Shown here piece by piece: positions 53,097 to 61,937 of a DNA stretch of 64,000 bases. The notes below the pieces were generated by a model, which saw nothing but the letters and a program-made list of their open reading frames with translations, made no database searches and was not told the origin of the DNA. This DNA is from Myxococcota bacterium (GTDB taxonomy: Bacteria; Myxococcota_C; UBA6777), in NCBI GenBank assembly GCA_023150835.1, contig JAKLKB010000006.1, positions 27,796-91,795 of the forward strand. Reading direction: 5' to 3'. The translations under genes were made by a program, and so were the position numbers. Every line of letters starts with the position of its first letter. The first letter of the stretch is position 1.

Positions 53097-56000
53097 ATGT
53101 ATCGGTTGACAGTGGATCGCCCTGTTGCGATCACGATGATCGTTTTGGGCGTGGTGGTCTTTGGTATCATTGCGTATCGCGAACTTCCGCTCAATCTGAT
53201 GCCGCAGATGAGTTATCCTCGGTTGACGATCCGTACCGAGTATCCCGGCAGTAGCCCCGAAGAAGTCGAACTCGAACTGAGCCGTCCGATCGAGGAGATC
53301 TTGGGGACGGTGAGCCATCTGATCCGTTTGACGAGTCGCTCAAGGGCGGGGATGTCCGAGGTGGTGATCGAGTTCGATTGGAAAGCCTCGATGGATCTTG
53401 CGATGCAAGAAGTCCGCGAAAAGCTCGACCTGTTGAGGCTTCCGCAAGAATCGAAGCGACCGATCTTGTTGCGCTACGATCCCAACCTTGATCCGATGAT
53501 GCGTCTTGGATTGGCGGGGCAGACCGATCTGTTCCGTTTGCGCTTGTATGCCGAAGACGACCTGCGACCGGCCTTAGAGACTTTGCCGGGGGTGGCTGCG
53601 GTCAAGATCCGTGGTGGATTGGAGCGCGAGATCGAGGTGGCACTCAACGAGAAAAAGATTAGTGCGTTGGGGTTGACGATCCAGCGGATAATCCAGCGTT
53701 TGCGAGAAGAGAATATCAATATCGCGGGCGGTCGTCTCCAAGAAGGCGCAACCAACTACTGGGTGCGCACGTTGAACGAGTTCCAAGATCTCGAAGAGAT
53801 GGGGCGTTTGCTGATCGAAGAACGCGATGGCCGACCTGTGCGCCTACACGATATCGCACGTCTGCGCTTTCACTCCAAAGAACAAGAAGTGATCACGCGG
53901 ATGGACGGGCAGATCGGCGTCGAGCTGTCGATATTTCGCGAAGCAGGAGCCAACATCGTTGAAGTCTCAAAGCGTGTGCAGCAGCGGATATTTGGAACCG
54001 ATGAGCAACGTGCTTATGCAGAACGCATCGATCAGATCGGAAGTGTCGGCGAAACAAGCGCCAAAGCTTTCTCCGCGAGCGGCAAAAAGGGGCGCGATGG
54101 AGGGGGCAAAAAGCAGCGCGATGAAGAGGGCAAAAAAGGCCGGAAGAAGGGCGGCAAAAAGGGCTGGAAGAAGGGCGGCAAAAAGGGCGGTCGATGGGCC
54201 AAGATGCGTGCGGAACGCGCAGAGCGCCGCCGTCACAAAGAACTCACCAACTTTCTGATGTACACTTTGCCGAGCGAGATGAATCTGCGGGTCTTGCAAG
54301 ATCAAGCGATCTTTATTCGTGACGCTGTGAACGAGGTGCTGATGTCGGCGTTGATGGGGGGCGTGATCGCGGTCTTTGTGTTGATGTTGTTTTTGCGGCA
54401 CTTGTGGGGGACGGTGATCGTGGGCCTTTCGATCCCGCTCTCGGTGGTGGCGACGTTTGGAGGGCTGTATCTGAGCGGTGTGTCGCTGAACATCATGTCT
54501 CTGGGTGGTTTGGCCCTAGGGATCGGGATGTTGGTGGATAACTCGATCGTTGTGTTGGAGAGCATTATGCGCTTTCGGGAAGAAGGCGCATCGATCGAGG
54601 ACTCCGCTGTTTTGGGGGTGGCAGAAGTGGGCGGGGCTGTGACGGCCAGTACGTTGACCACAGTGGCGGTGTTTTTTCCGATAGTGTTTGTGCAGGGGAT
54701 GGCGGGCGAGTTGTTGCGGGATATGGCGTTGGCCGTCGTGATCAGTTTGATGGCTTCGTTGATCGTCTCCTTGTTTTTTATCCCGATGCTTTCGGCCTTA
54801 TCGTGGCCGACGCAACAAGAACAAGCACCAGAAGAGGGGACAGAACAATCTAGTCAAAGCAGATGGTTCGCTTGGAGCCAGTTGCGAGAGGCCCTTGGTT
54901 GGGGCGTGTTGCGATGGAAGCAAGTAGGGCTTTTGGGGCGGTTGTTTGTGGTGTTGTTGGCGTTGCCGTTTGTGGCTTATCTGTTGTTTCGGTTTGTGGC
55001 GCAGACGGCGTTGGAGCTACTTGGGTGGGTGTGGCGAGGGCTTTCTGTGGTGTTGATCTTGGCCGTCCGTGTCGGCGTTCAAGCTTTGTCGGTGGTGGCA
55101 TGGGTGATCTGGTGGCCGATCGCGTGGTTGATGGATCGGTTTTTGGATTTTTTGCAGTGGTCTTATCCGCGTATACTGGGGATATCGCTGCGGCAAGGGA
55201 CGATGGTGTTGTTGCTCTCGACGCTGTTGGGTGTGGCGTCTTATCTGATGTTGCCGCTGTTGGAACGGGAGTTTATGCCCAAAGTGCATCAAGGCGAGTT
55301 TGCGTTGGAGATGGCGCTTCCTGTGGGGACACCGCTGTTGCAGACGGCGGATCGGATCAAGGAGATGGAAGCGACCATCGCGGAGATCCCGGGGATCTTG
55401 AGCCTGTCTTCGGCGATCGGTGTAGAAAAGACCGAGGTGCAAAACGCCGAACAGGGCGAACACAGCGCGATAGTCAATGTCAAATTGAAAAAAGCCGAAG
55501 AGATCGAAGCACAAGAAAAACAAGTGCTCGAAGCGATCCGCGTGCGTTTGGCCCAAGAGCCCGGTCTCAAGATGAAGGTGGTGTATCCGTCCCTGTTCAG
55601 CTTGCGCACCCCGATCGAAGTCGAGATCAAAGGCGAGCGCCTGTTGGATCTACGCAACGTCTCGCAACAAGCCCTGCAATCACTACAACATATCCCGTCC
55701 CTACGAGATGTTCGTTCCAGTTCGATCTCTGGACTACCCGAGATCCAAGTGCTTTATGATCGAGAGCGGTTGTTTCGCTATGGCTTGAGCGTCCAACAAG
55801 TTGCACAGGCTGTCCGTGACAAAGTGTATGGCTCGGTGGCGACGCGGTTTCGGCAGCGCGAAAAACGGCTGGACGTACTTGTGCGGGTCCGTCGAAAACA
55901 ACTCGACAACGTCAACGCACTGCTCAACCTCACCATCCACAGCGCAGACAACAAACCGATCCCTTTGCGTCAAGTCGCTACCATCAAGGTCTCCGAAGGC

Positions 56001-56711
56001 CCTTCCGAGATCTTGCGGGTTGGAAACCAACGTGCTGTGTTGATCTGGGCGGATCTGGCGGCTGCTACGCTTGGGCAAGCTTCCAATGCGATCGAGCAGA
56101 GCCTCGCTCAGATCAAGATGCCCGTCGGCTTTACCGCAGGTTTGAGCGGACAGTCCGAAGAGATGCAGCGGTCGCTCAATGCCCTGATGTACGCGCTGTT
56201 GCTCTCGATCTTTTTGGTGTACCTCGTGATGGCGAGCCAGTTTGAATCGTTTATCTCGCCGCTGATCATCTTGTTTTCGATCCCGCTGGCTTTTATCGGG
56301 GTGGTCTTTTGTTTGGTCTGGCTCAAGATGCCGATCTCTGTGATGGTTTTGATCGGCTTGATCATCTTGGCAGGGATCGTCGTCAACAACGCCATTGTGT
56401 TGGTCGATGCTATCGAAAAGCTCAAAGAACGCGGTGTTTCGGGCATCGAAGCGATCCAACGCGCCTGTGCTTTGCGTCTGCGCCCGATCTTGATGACCAC
56501 ACTTACCACCGTCCTTGGGCTGTTGCCGCTGGCCTTGGGACTTGGCGAAGGAGCCGAACTGCGCCGTCCGATGGCGATTACCATCATGGCCGGTCTGATG
56601 GTCTCCACCTTACTGACCCTTGTCGTGATCCCTGTGATCTATCGCATGGTCCTCTTGCGTCACGCGACCCTGCCTGACGAGCCTCCTACATCCTCCTCCT
56701 TTCTCTTGTAG
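53097..56711 (+). CDS. RND superfamily efflux pump (HAE-type) with two unusual insertions
   Basis: This 1204-residue protein is about 150 longer than usual. It has the RND plan: MYRLTVDRPVAITMIVLGVV, a first porter region (MSYPRLTIRTEYPGSSPEEV), TM2-6 with GIGMLVDNSIVVLESI (the proton-relay Asp is kept, the second Asp is Asn), a second porter region, and TM8-12 (LAGIVVNNAIVLVDAI, MTTLTTVLGLLPLALG). Insertion 1 (about 311-381) is Lys/Gly-rich and periplasmic by topology. Insertion 2 (about 568-694), between TM6 and TM7, adds hydrophobic segments. The ATG at 53097 has GGAGG five bases upstream; the frame is open through the 69-bp array but the family N-terminus starts here. The substrate is unknown. 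Confidence 0.88.
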   Translation: MYRLTVDRPVAITMIVLGVVVFGIIAYRELPLNLMPQMSYPRLTIRTEYPGSSPEEVELELSRPIEEILGTVSHLIRLTSRSRAGMSEVVIEFDWKASMDLAMQEVREKLDLLRLPQESKRPILLRYDPNLDPMMRLGLAGQTDLFRLRLYAEDDLRPALETLPGVAAVKIRGGLEREIEVALNEKKISALGLTIQRIIQRLREENINIAGGRLQEGATNYWVRTLNEFQDLEEMGRLLIEERDGRPVRLHDIARLRFHSKEQEVITRMDGQIGVELSIFREAGANIVEVSKRVQQRIFGTDEQRAYAERIDQIGSVGETSAKAFSASGKKGRDGGGKKQRDEEGKKGRKKGGKKGWKKGGKKGGRWAKMRAERAERRRHKELTNFLMYTLPSEMNLRVLQDQAIFIRDAVNEVLMSALMGGVIAVFVLMLFLRHLWGTVIVGLSIPLSVVATFGGLYLSGVSLNIMSLGGLALGIGMLVDNSIVVLESIMRFREEGASIEDSAVLGVAEVGGAVTASTLTTVAVFFPIVFVQGMAGELLRDMALAVVISLMASLIVSLFFIPMLSALSWPTQQEQAPEEGTEQSSQSRWFAWSQLREALGWGVLRWKQVGLLGRLFVVLLALPFVAYLLFRFVAQTALELLGWVWRGLSVVLILAVRVGVQALSVVAWVIWWPIAWLMDRFLDFLQWSYPRILGISLRQGTMVLLLSTLLGVASYLMLPLLEREFMPKVHQGEFALEMALPVGTPLLQTADRIKEMEATIAEIPGILSLSSAIGVEKTEVQNAEQGEHSAIVNVKLKKAEEIEAQEKQVLEAIRVRLAQEPGLKMKVVYPSLFSLRTPIEVEIKGERLLDLRNVSQQALQSLQHIPSLRDVRSSSISGLPEIQVLYDRERLFRYGLSVQQVAQAVRDKVYGSVATRFRQREKRLDVLVRVRRKQLDNVNALLNLTIHSADNKPIPLRQVATIKVSEGPSEILRVGNQRAVLIWADLAAATLGQASNAIEQSLAQIKMPVGFTAGLSGQSEEMQRSLNALMYALLLSIFLVYLVMASQFESFISPLIILFSIPLAFIGVVFCLVWLKMPISVMVLIGLIILAGIVVNNAIVLVDAIEKLKERGVSGIEAIQRACALRLRPILMTTLTTVLGLLPLALGLGEGAELRRPMAITIMAGLMVSTLLTLVVIPVIYRMVLLRHATLPDEPPTSSSFLL

Positions 56712-57164
56712 GACTCACTCGATTGCTCTGTGTGATAGGGCGCTGCCCCATGCGCGCCTTGTTAAGGCCAACACAGCCCTCGATAGCCCCTTGATCTCTG
56801 CGCAGCACGCCGTCTATCCGCCGTGTACGCTCTCCTGAAATCTTACGCCTGTTCGTTTAACTTGCTTTGTGTGTGAAATTTTTGTAGCCTGTGCGGCGCT
56901 AGGTGCATCCTGCCAAGAGAAGGCTTTCGTTTGTGGATCCTTTTCATCCGTTTTCTTCGGCGGAGACCGACGCTTGCGTGGGTGAGTCTAGCACGATGCA
57001 CGAAAGCTGTTGGCAGCGTCTCGTTGAAAGCATGCGGGATGTGCTGCGACAAAAAGGAACGTCGTGTCTGGTAAAAAAGCGCAAAGAACGCCTCTTGACG
57101 CTCGAATCCAACACAGCGTACACCTTGCAGTCAGCACACTTTTTTTGTGAAGGAGGAGATCTTG
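56712..57164. other. Gene-free stretch between the RND and Ig-like lipoprotein genes
   Basis: A short palindrome (ggggcagcgccc on the minus strand, near 56745) resembles the second hairpin of family B. A plus-strand frame from about 56903 has no ribosome site and runs into the lipoprotein gene in another phase. Apart from a possible promoter near 57095, nothing else is seen. Confidence 0.5.
57095..57124 (+). promoter_or_regulatory. Possible promoter of the Ig-like lipoprotein gene
   Basis: TTGACG and TACACC are 18 bp apart and about 40 bp before the start codon. The -35 is good and the -10 is only fair. Confidence 0.35.
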
Positions 57165-59306
57165 ATGGATCGTCAACAAAGTATGTCGCGGTTTGGCCGC
57201 TTCATCCCCCTGTTTCTGGCTCTGTTTTTTGTGTCTGGCCTGTCTCTTGTGACCACAGGCTGCCCCCCCCCTGCCACCAACAATGAAAAAGCCACCGAGC
57301 AAACCACTACAGACGGCGGAACAGAAAAAGACCCTGTCGCAGAAGGCGGTGCTTGCGCAGAAACCAAAGAGTGTGTCCAAGGTCTCTTGTGCAAAGGTGG
57401 AAAGTGTACCAAACCCGAATGCACCACCGATGCACAATGCACCACCGGTGACAAGAAAAAGTGCATCGACTATCGCTGCGAAGCCGCAGGGGACAACTGC
57501 AAAGACAACACCGAATGTCCCCCCGGCCAAGACTGCGAAGCCAAAGCCGACGGCAAGAAATACTGCTCGGTGATCGACGTGTCCGTCGCCAGCGTCTTGA
57601 TCGTCACGCCCCCCGGGGTCGTCCGCTCCGGCCAAACCCGCAAGTTTGAAGCCGTTGCTTTGAACAAGTCGGGCGCTCGCCTCGCAGGTGACTTCACCTT
57701 CACTTGGAAATCTTCCGCAACCGACGTCGCCGCTGTCGACGCAAAAGGCGTTGCAACGGGTGGTTCCAAAGACGGCGAAACCGACATCACCGCCGAAGTC
57801 CAAAGCAAAACCTCCGCTCCTGTTAAACTCCGCAACTTTGCCGCCGTTGCCGCCGGAAAACTCCGCGTGATCTTGATCGACTCCGACAGCAAGTTTGTCG
57901 ATGGCGCAAAAGTCATGGTCGGCACCGCAGAAGCCACCTCCGATGCACAAGGCGCAGCCACCGTTGATTCCGCAACCCTTCCTGCCACCGTCCACGTCTT
58001 CCACAAAAACTATGCGTTCTTCTCGGCCTTTGGCGTGAATAAAAACGATCTGCTTGTCCAACTCGTCAAAAAACCCGACAACTCCAAAGCAGGTGGCATC
58101 AAAGGCAAAGTCAACTTCGATGTCTATCGCGGAATCATGGGCATTCCCGAAGATGATTGGGCTTCTTACAACGTCGCCGTCGGCTTCACCAGCTTCTCGA
58201 TCTCCTCCGATATCCTTGGCTTGAACCTCGACACGCTGCTTGGCGAAAGCTTTGAAGTCGATGTCTTTGGCCAAAAATTCTCTGTCCCAAGCGGTGTCGT
58301 TCTCGAAGCCCTTGGTGGTGGAAAGCCCGAATTCCAAACCCAAAGCGATCCCGGCAAAGATCGCCTTGCATTCGCCCTCGCCGCCAAACTCAAAGTCAGC
58401 GATGTCACCCCCTTGATCTCCCAAGTGACCGGTGGCGAAGGCGTTGACATCGGCAAGATCCTCGTGGCGATCGAACCCCTCTTTGAAAAAATGGCGCTCG
58501 GTTTCAAAACAGGCATCAGCGTTGAAGTCTTCGCCAAAGTCCCCGACACCAACGACAAAAACAAAAACGGCAAAACCGACGACCTGATCCCCGACTTCAG
58601 CAAGTTCACCGCAAACGATCTGACCGTAGACAAAAAACTCGACAAAAACTTCTCCGTCACCGCAGGCGCTTATCCCAAGTTTGATTTCAACGGCAAACCC
58701 GCTCAATTCTATGCCATCAGCTTGCTTGGCGTGTTGCTCCCGGGTTATGGCCTTGCTCCGCTCGGTATCGCCATCGGGAAAGCCGAAGACGGAAAGGCAC
58801 TCAAACTCCGTCATGCCGAACCCTCGGGCGTTTTGCGCACAGGCCGCTTCGTCACCTTGACACTTGCCTTGACCTTGCCGCTTGGTGAACCCAAACCCCC
58901 CTTGTTGATCTCAGGCGATCTCCAATTCTTCGACAAAGCGCCCACCAGTCTGACCGTTAGCGCGTTCACCAAACTTCCCACCACCGCGAAGTTCGATCCC
59001 GCGACCCGTACGCTCTCCAGCGCCGCCACCGAAGGATCCTCGTTCAACCAGATCGACCTTTCCAACGACAAAGGCCGCTGGATCATCGTGTATCCTTCGG
59101 CTACGGCGAGCGTTGTTCTTCCTGCGGTCCCCTCTGGCTTTGATGATCCCGTCAACGCAGATTGCAGCGCCAGCCTCCGCCCCGTCAAACTCCAAGGCTC
59201 CACCACAATGGACGATATCCTTGAGTTTAACGACAAAAACATGGATCGTTTGACCGAATTCCTCTCGGGCTTCGCCAACGTCACCGTGTACGAAAAGAAG
59301 AAATAA
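57165..59306 (+). CDS. Exported lipoprotein with Cys-rich modules and a bacterial Ig-like domain
   Basis: This 713-residue protein has a signal sequence ending LSLVTTGCPPP (Cys33 as the likely lipidated residue, with a slightly atypical lipobox). Residues about 60-145 are Cys-rich modules (ACAETKECVQGLLCKGGKC), similar in style to those of the matrixin. About 145-225 is a Big2-like Ig domain (VTPPGVVRSGQTRKFEAVAL ... KGVATGGSKDGETDITAEV). The rest is beta-rich and of unknown family, with internal similarity to carbohydrate- or surface-binding proteins only in style. The ATG at 57165 follows AGGAGG; a GTG at 57147 overlaps that site. It uses many Lys and GCC/AAC codons, unlike its G/T-biased neighbours. 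It is monocistronic. Confidence 0.75.
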   Translation: MDRQQSMSRFGRFIPLFLALFFVSGLSLVTTGCPPPATNNEKATEQTTTDGGTEKDPVAEGGACAETKECVQGLLCKGGKCTKPECTTDAQCTTGDKKKCIDYRCEAAGDNCKDNTECPPGQDCEAKADGKKYCSVIDVSVASVLIVTPPGVVRSGQTRKFEAVALNKSGARLAGDFTFTWKSSATDVAAVDAKGVATGGSKDGETDITAEVQSKTSAPVKLRNFAAVAAGKLRVILIDSDSKFVDGAKVMVGTAEATSDAQGAATVDSATLPATVHVFHKNYAFFSAFGVNKNDLLVQLVKKPDNSKAGGIKGKVNFDVYRGIMGIPEDDWASYNVAVGFTSFSISSDILGLNLDTLLGESFEVDVFGQKFSVPSGVVLEALGGGKPEFQTQSDPGKDRLAFALAAKLKVSDVTPLISQVTGGEGVDIGKILVAIEPLFEKMALGFKTGISVEVFAKVPDTNDKNKNGKTDDLIPDFSKFTANDLTVDKKLDKNFSVTAGAYPKFDFNGKPAQFYAISLLGVLLPGYGLAPLGIAIGKAEDGKALKLRHAEPSGVLRTGRFVTLTLALTLPLGEPKPPLLISGDLQFFDKAPTSLTVSAFTKLPTTAKFDPATRTLSSAATEGSSFNQIDLSNDKGRWIIVYPSATASVVLPAVPSGFDDPVNADCSASLRPVKLQGSTTMDDILEFNDKNMDRLTEFLSGFANVTVYEKKK

Positions 59307-59429
59307 CTCCCCCCTGATCTCTTCCTCCCTTCTTCCTACCCTGTCCTACTCCCACTCTTTCCTTTCTAACACCCACGCAGTTCCCCAACAAAGCCGTGTT
59401 CGCGTCGATTCAAGCGACACAGTCGTTGC

Positions 59430-59469
59430 CGCCTCTGGGGTGTCTGCGTCCTCTTGGGTGGTGAAGAAG
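59430..59469. repeat. 40-bp segment duplicated at 62280-62319
   Basis: cgcctctggggtgtctgcgt and the following 20 bases match 62280-62319 at 38 of 40 positions. It follows a family B-like fragment (about 59395-59425) and lies in the leader of the SUMF1-like gene. Confidence 0.85.
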
Positions 59470-59583
59470 GCGTCTCTGGTCGGCGCGGATGGTGCCTGCG
59501 AGAAGACGTCTTGGAATGAGAGAGGTTGTGGTGCGAGAGGTTGCGGTGCGTGTGGTGAAAAAGACGAAGAGAAGGAGGCGTGG

Positions 59584-60624
59584 ATGAGCGGTGGTTTGGC
59601 AGAGATTCGAGGGTGGTTGGTGAAGGGAGAGAGCGAAGCGGGTTGGTTGGGGATATGTCGGATCTTGGAGGGATTGGAGGCATCGGAGCGAGAGATGTTG
59701 GTGGGGTATGTGGTGCAACATACGAAGGGATGGGGAGAATCGCTGCGTCGTCCGTTGTATGGATGGTGGGAGAAGCACCGAAGGGGCGATGTCACGGGAT
59801 TTGAGGGGCTTGTGGGGGACTGGTCGAGATACGCATGGGAACAGGGGCGTGTGGCAGGAGAAGTGCGAGAAGTCGCGTCTGTCGCGGGTATGCGGATGCG
59901 TTGGATTCCAGCGGGAACTTTTTGGATGGGCGCGGGAGCCGATGACGAGGATGCTGCTCACGATGAAAAGCCGCAACACGCTGTCACGCTGACGCGGGGG
60001 TTTTGGATGGGGGAGGTGCCCGTCACGCAAGGCCAATACCTCGCAGCGATGGGCGAGAACCCGTCGGAGTTCAAAACGGTGGGATTAGATGCGCCTGTAG
60101 AGTGTGTGACTTGGTACGATGCGGCGGCGTTTGCGAACAAGCTGTCTGCGCTGGAAGGATTGCCCGCTTGTTTTGTGGGAACAGGCGAACAGACAGAGGG
60201 GGTGGGAAACAAAGGCAGCGATTACGTCGGGTGTAAGGGGTGGCGATTACCGACGGAAGCAGAGTGGGAATACGCTTGTCGGGCGGGGACGACTTCGCCG
60301 CGTTACGGAGCGTTGGGCAAGATCGCATGGTACGGTGAGAACAGCGAGTACACCACGCATCGGGCGGGACAGAAGCGAGCCAATGCGTGGGGGCTACACG
60401 ACACGCTGGGGAATGTCTGGGAGTGGGTGTATGACGGGTATAGCGACTATTCGGCCCAAGCCGCGACGGATCCGACTGGATCTGCTACAGGCAAGAACCG
60501 CGTGCGACGAGGTGGCGGTTGGTTCGGCAGCGCCAACTACGTGCGGGCGGCGCAGCGTAGCGAAAACACGCCGACGGACCGCCACAGGAACCTCGGTTTC
60601 CGCGTTGTCAGGTCGGGCTTCTAA
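59584..60624 (+). CDS. SUMF1/formylglycine-generating-enzyme-like protein without the catalytic cysteines
   Basis: This 346-residue protein has an unrecognised helical N-terminal part (1-100, with WLGICRILEGLEASEREMLV). A full SUMF1/EgtB-type C-lectin-like domain follows: MRMRWIPAGTFWMGAG, GEVPVTQGQYLAAMGENPSE, PVECVTWYDAAAFANKLS, WRLPTEAEWEYACRAG, LGNVWEWVYDG and DRHRNLGFRVVRSGF. In true formylglycine-generating enzymes the segment after the RGG motif carries two catalytic Cys. Here it is RGGGWFGSANYVRAAQR with none, so sulfatase activation is unlikely. The ATG at 59584 follows AAGGAGG; the frame is open upstream through a dispersed repeat, which argues against an earlier start. It is monocistronic and its function is unknown. 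Confidence 0.8.
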   Translation: MSGGLAEIRGWLVKGESEAGWLGICRILEGLEASEREMLVGYVVQHTKGWGESLRRPLYGWWEKHRRGDVTGFEGLVGDWSRYAWEQGRVAGEVREVASVAGMRMRWIPAGTFWMGAGADDEDAAHDEKPQHAVTLTRGFWMGEVPVTQGQYLAAMGENPSEFKTVGLDAPVECVTWYDAAAFANKLSALEGLPACFVGTGEQTEGVGNKGSDYVGCKGWRLPTEAEWEYACRAGTTSPRYGALGKIAWYGENSEYTTHRAGQKRANAWGLHDTLGNVWEWVYDGYSDYSAQAATDPTGSATGKNRVRRGGGWFGSANYVRAAQRSENTPTDRHRNLGFRVVRSGF

Positions 60625-60636
60625 TGCGAGACGAGA

Positions 60637-60811
60637 CCCCTCACCCCCAACCCCTCTCCCCACGGACTCTTCGCTTCGCTGCGTTGTGGGGCGAGGGGGG
60701 AGAAAAATCGAAACATTCCGAATCATCGGGCTTTGGCTTTTCCTCTCTCCACGCTTGCGCTCACTGCGTTCGCAGCCTAGAGAGGGGTGGCACGAAGTGC
60801 CGGGGTGAGGT
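60637..60811. repeat. GC-rich palindromic repeat (family C)
   Basis: It begins cctcaccccc and ends ggggtgagg, so the ends are inverted repeats. Inside are two further palindromes (cccctctcccc ... ggggcgagggg and cctctctccacgcttgcg ... cgcagcctagagagg). Fragments of the same kind lie at 50489-50540 and 62353-62390 (gaggggtggcacgaag). Confidence 0.7.
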
Positions 60812-60888
60812 CAACGAAGCCACCGAAACGCAGATCGCTTTGTCGCATCGCCTGTTTTCGCATTCAGATAGGACTTACGCACTTCGAT

Positions 60889-60950
60889 ACGAAAAAGGCA
60901 GATGTTCGGGCGCGGGCGGTTCGCGAACCGCCCCTACAACGGGTTGATTC
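60889..60950. repeat. Family A-like partial copy
   Basis: gatacgaaaaaggcag leads to GGGCGGTTCGCGAACCGCCC, the same central hairpin as in the copy at 9146-9250. The right end is absent. Confidence 0.6.
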
Positions 60951-61019
60951 TTCACGGTTTCCCTCTTCAACTGCGTAACTCCTATCTGAGCAACCTGCTT
61001 TGCTTCCGTTGGCGCGTAT

Positions 61020-61136
61020 GATACGAAATCCGCTCGTTGTGTGATCGCAAAACGTAGGGGCAGCCCCCCGTGGCTGCCCAACCACAGGGCGGCTACGCAC
61101 GACCCTTCGTGTACACACCACTCGGATTTCGTATGA
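61020..61136. repeat. Dispersed repeat family A copy
   Basis: It runs from gatacgaaatccgctcgttg to ccactcggatttcgtatgat, the clearest inverted ends of all copies. The GGGCAGCC-ccccgt-GGCTGCCC hairpin lies off centre. Confidence 0.85.
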
Positions 61137-61184
61137 TGTGGCAGCGCTCCATGAAAACAAGCTAACTGTGTGAGTCCCATGCGG

Positions 61185-61313
61185 AGAAAAAAACTCCGTG
61201 TTCGCGGTAGTTCAAGCGGAGCAGTCGTCGGATTGAAAAACGTTTGATCTCTCCGCCCATACGGGGTCAAGGGGCGATAGTCCCTTGTGGGGCGTGGGGC
61301 AATGCCCCACAAA
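61185..61313 (+). repeat. Dispersed repeat family B copy
   Basis: It begins gaaaaaaactccgtgttcgc. Hairpin 1 is AAGGGGC-gata-GTCCCTT (one G-T pair) and hairpin 2 GTGGGGC-aat-GCCCCAC. A second ggcaatgcccca follows just after it (61329-61340), abutting the stop of the nucleotidyltransferase gene. Confidence 0.88.
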
Positions 61314-61341
61314 AAGAGGCTGCAAAAAGGCAATGCCCCAC

Positions 61342-61935
61342 CTATTCGCATTTTTGCGGGAGTCCAGCATCTGTGAGGGATTTTTCGAGCAAGGGGAGGA
61401 GGTTTCTTTGGGTCGCGGCTTGACGAAGGTAGGCGAGATCGAGGTGGGAGGCTTGGACTTGGAGGACGCCGAGGATGTCGTGCCACTGCCGCTCAGAGAC
61501 ACCACCACCCATCCGGAACCAACGGAGCTTGTGCAGGATGGTATCTTCGGGACTTGCGAGGTAGAGGGCGGTGGAGGTGGTTTCATCGAGGAGGACACGC
61601 TGACGGCGTTTCATCTCTTCGATGGCTTCGGGGGTTTGAGGCATAATAAAGATGTCGGCTTTGAACATGGTGGCGAGGTGGATGACGTTGAAAGAAGAAG
61701 TCCGCTGGATGGCTTCTTTGATCAGATCGGCGTCGATGTAAAATGCGGACTGGAGGAGTTTGACGAGTGCGGGGATGTGTCGAAGTTCGAGGGCAGCGAC
61801 GAAATCGACGTCTTGGGTGGAGCGAGGGATTCCGTGCATTGAACTTGCCAAGGAGCCGCCGACAAGGTATTCCACGCCCAAACGATCGAAGGCTTCGGCA
61901 AGAAGAAGAGATATCTCGATGGTTTCTGTTTGCAT
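61342..61935 (-). CDS. Nucleotidyltransferase-fold protein (Pol beta-like NTase)
   Basis: This 197-residue protein has the minimal NTase signature: YLVGGSLASSMHG (GGS at 26-28), QDVDFV (Asp42 and Asp44) and FKADIFIM (Asp94), the three metal-binding acids. A helical C-terminal part follows. Such proteins transfer nucleotides to proteins or small molecules and include antitoxin and abortive-infection members (MNT, AbiEii-like). The ATG at 61935 starts two bases after the stop of the upstream small gene (TGATCATG), so they are coupled. Activity is plausible from the intact triad; the target is unknown. Confidence 0.8.
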   Translation of the reverse strand: MQTETIEISLLLAEAFDRLGVEYLVGGSLASSMHGIPRSTQDVDFVAALELRHIPALVKLLQSAFYIDADLIKEAIQRTSSFNVIHLATMFKADIFIMPQTPEAIEEMKRRQRVLLDETTSTALYLASPEDTILHKLRWFRMGGGVSERQWHDILGVLQVQASHLDLAYLRQAATQRNLLPLLEKSLTDAGLPQKCE

Positions 61936-61937
61936 GA

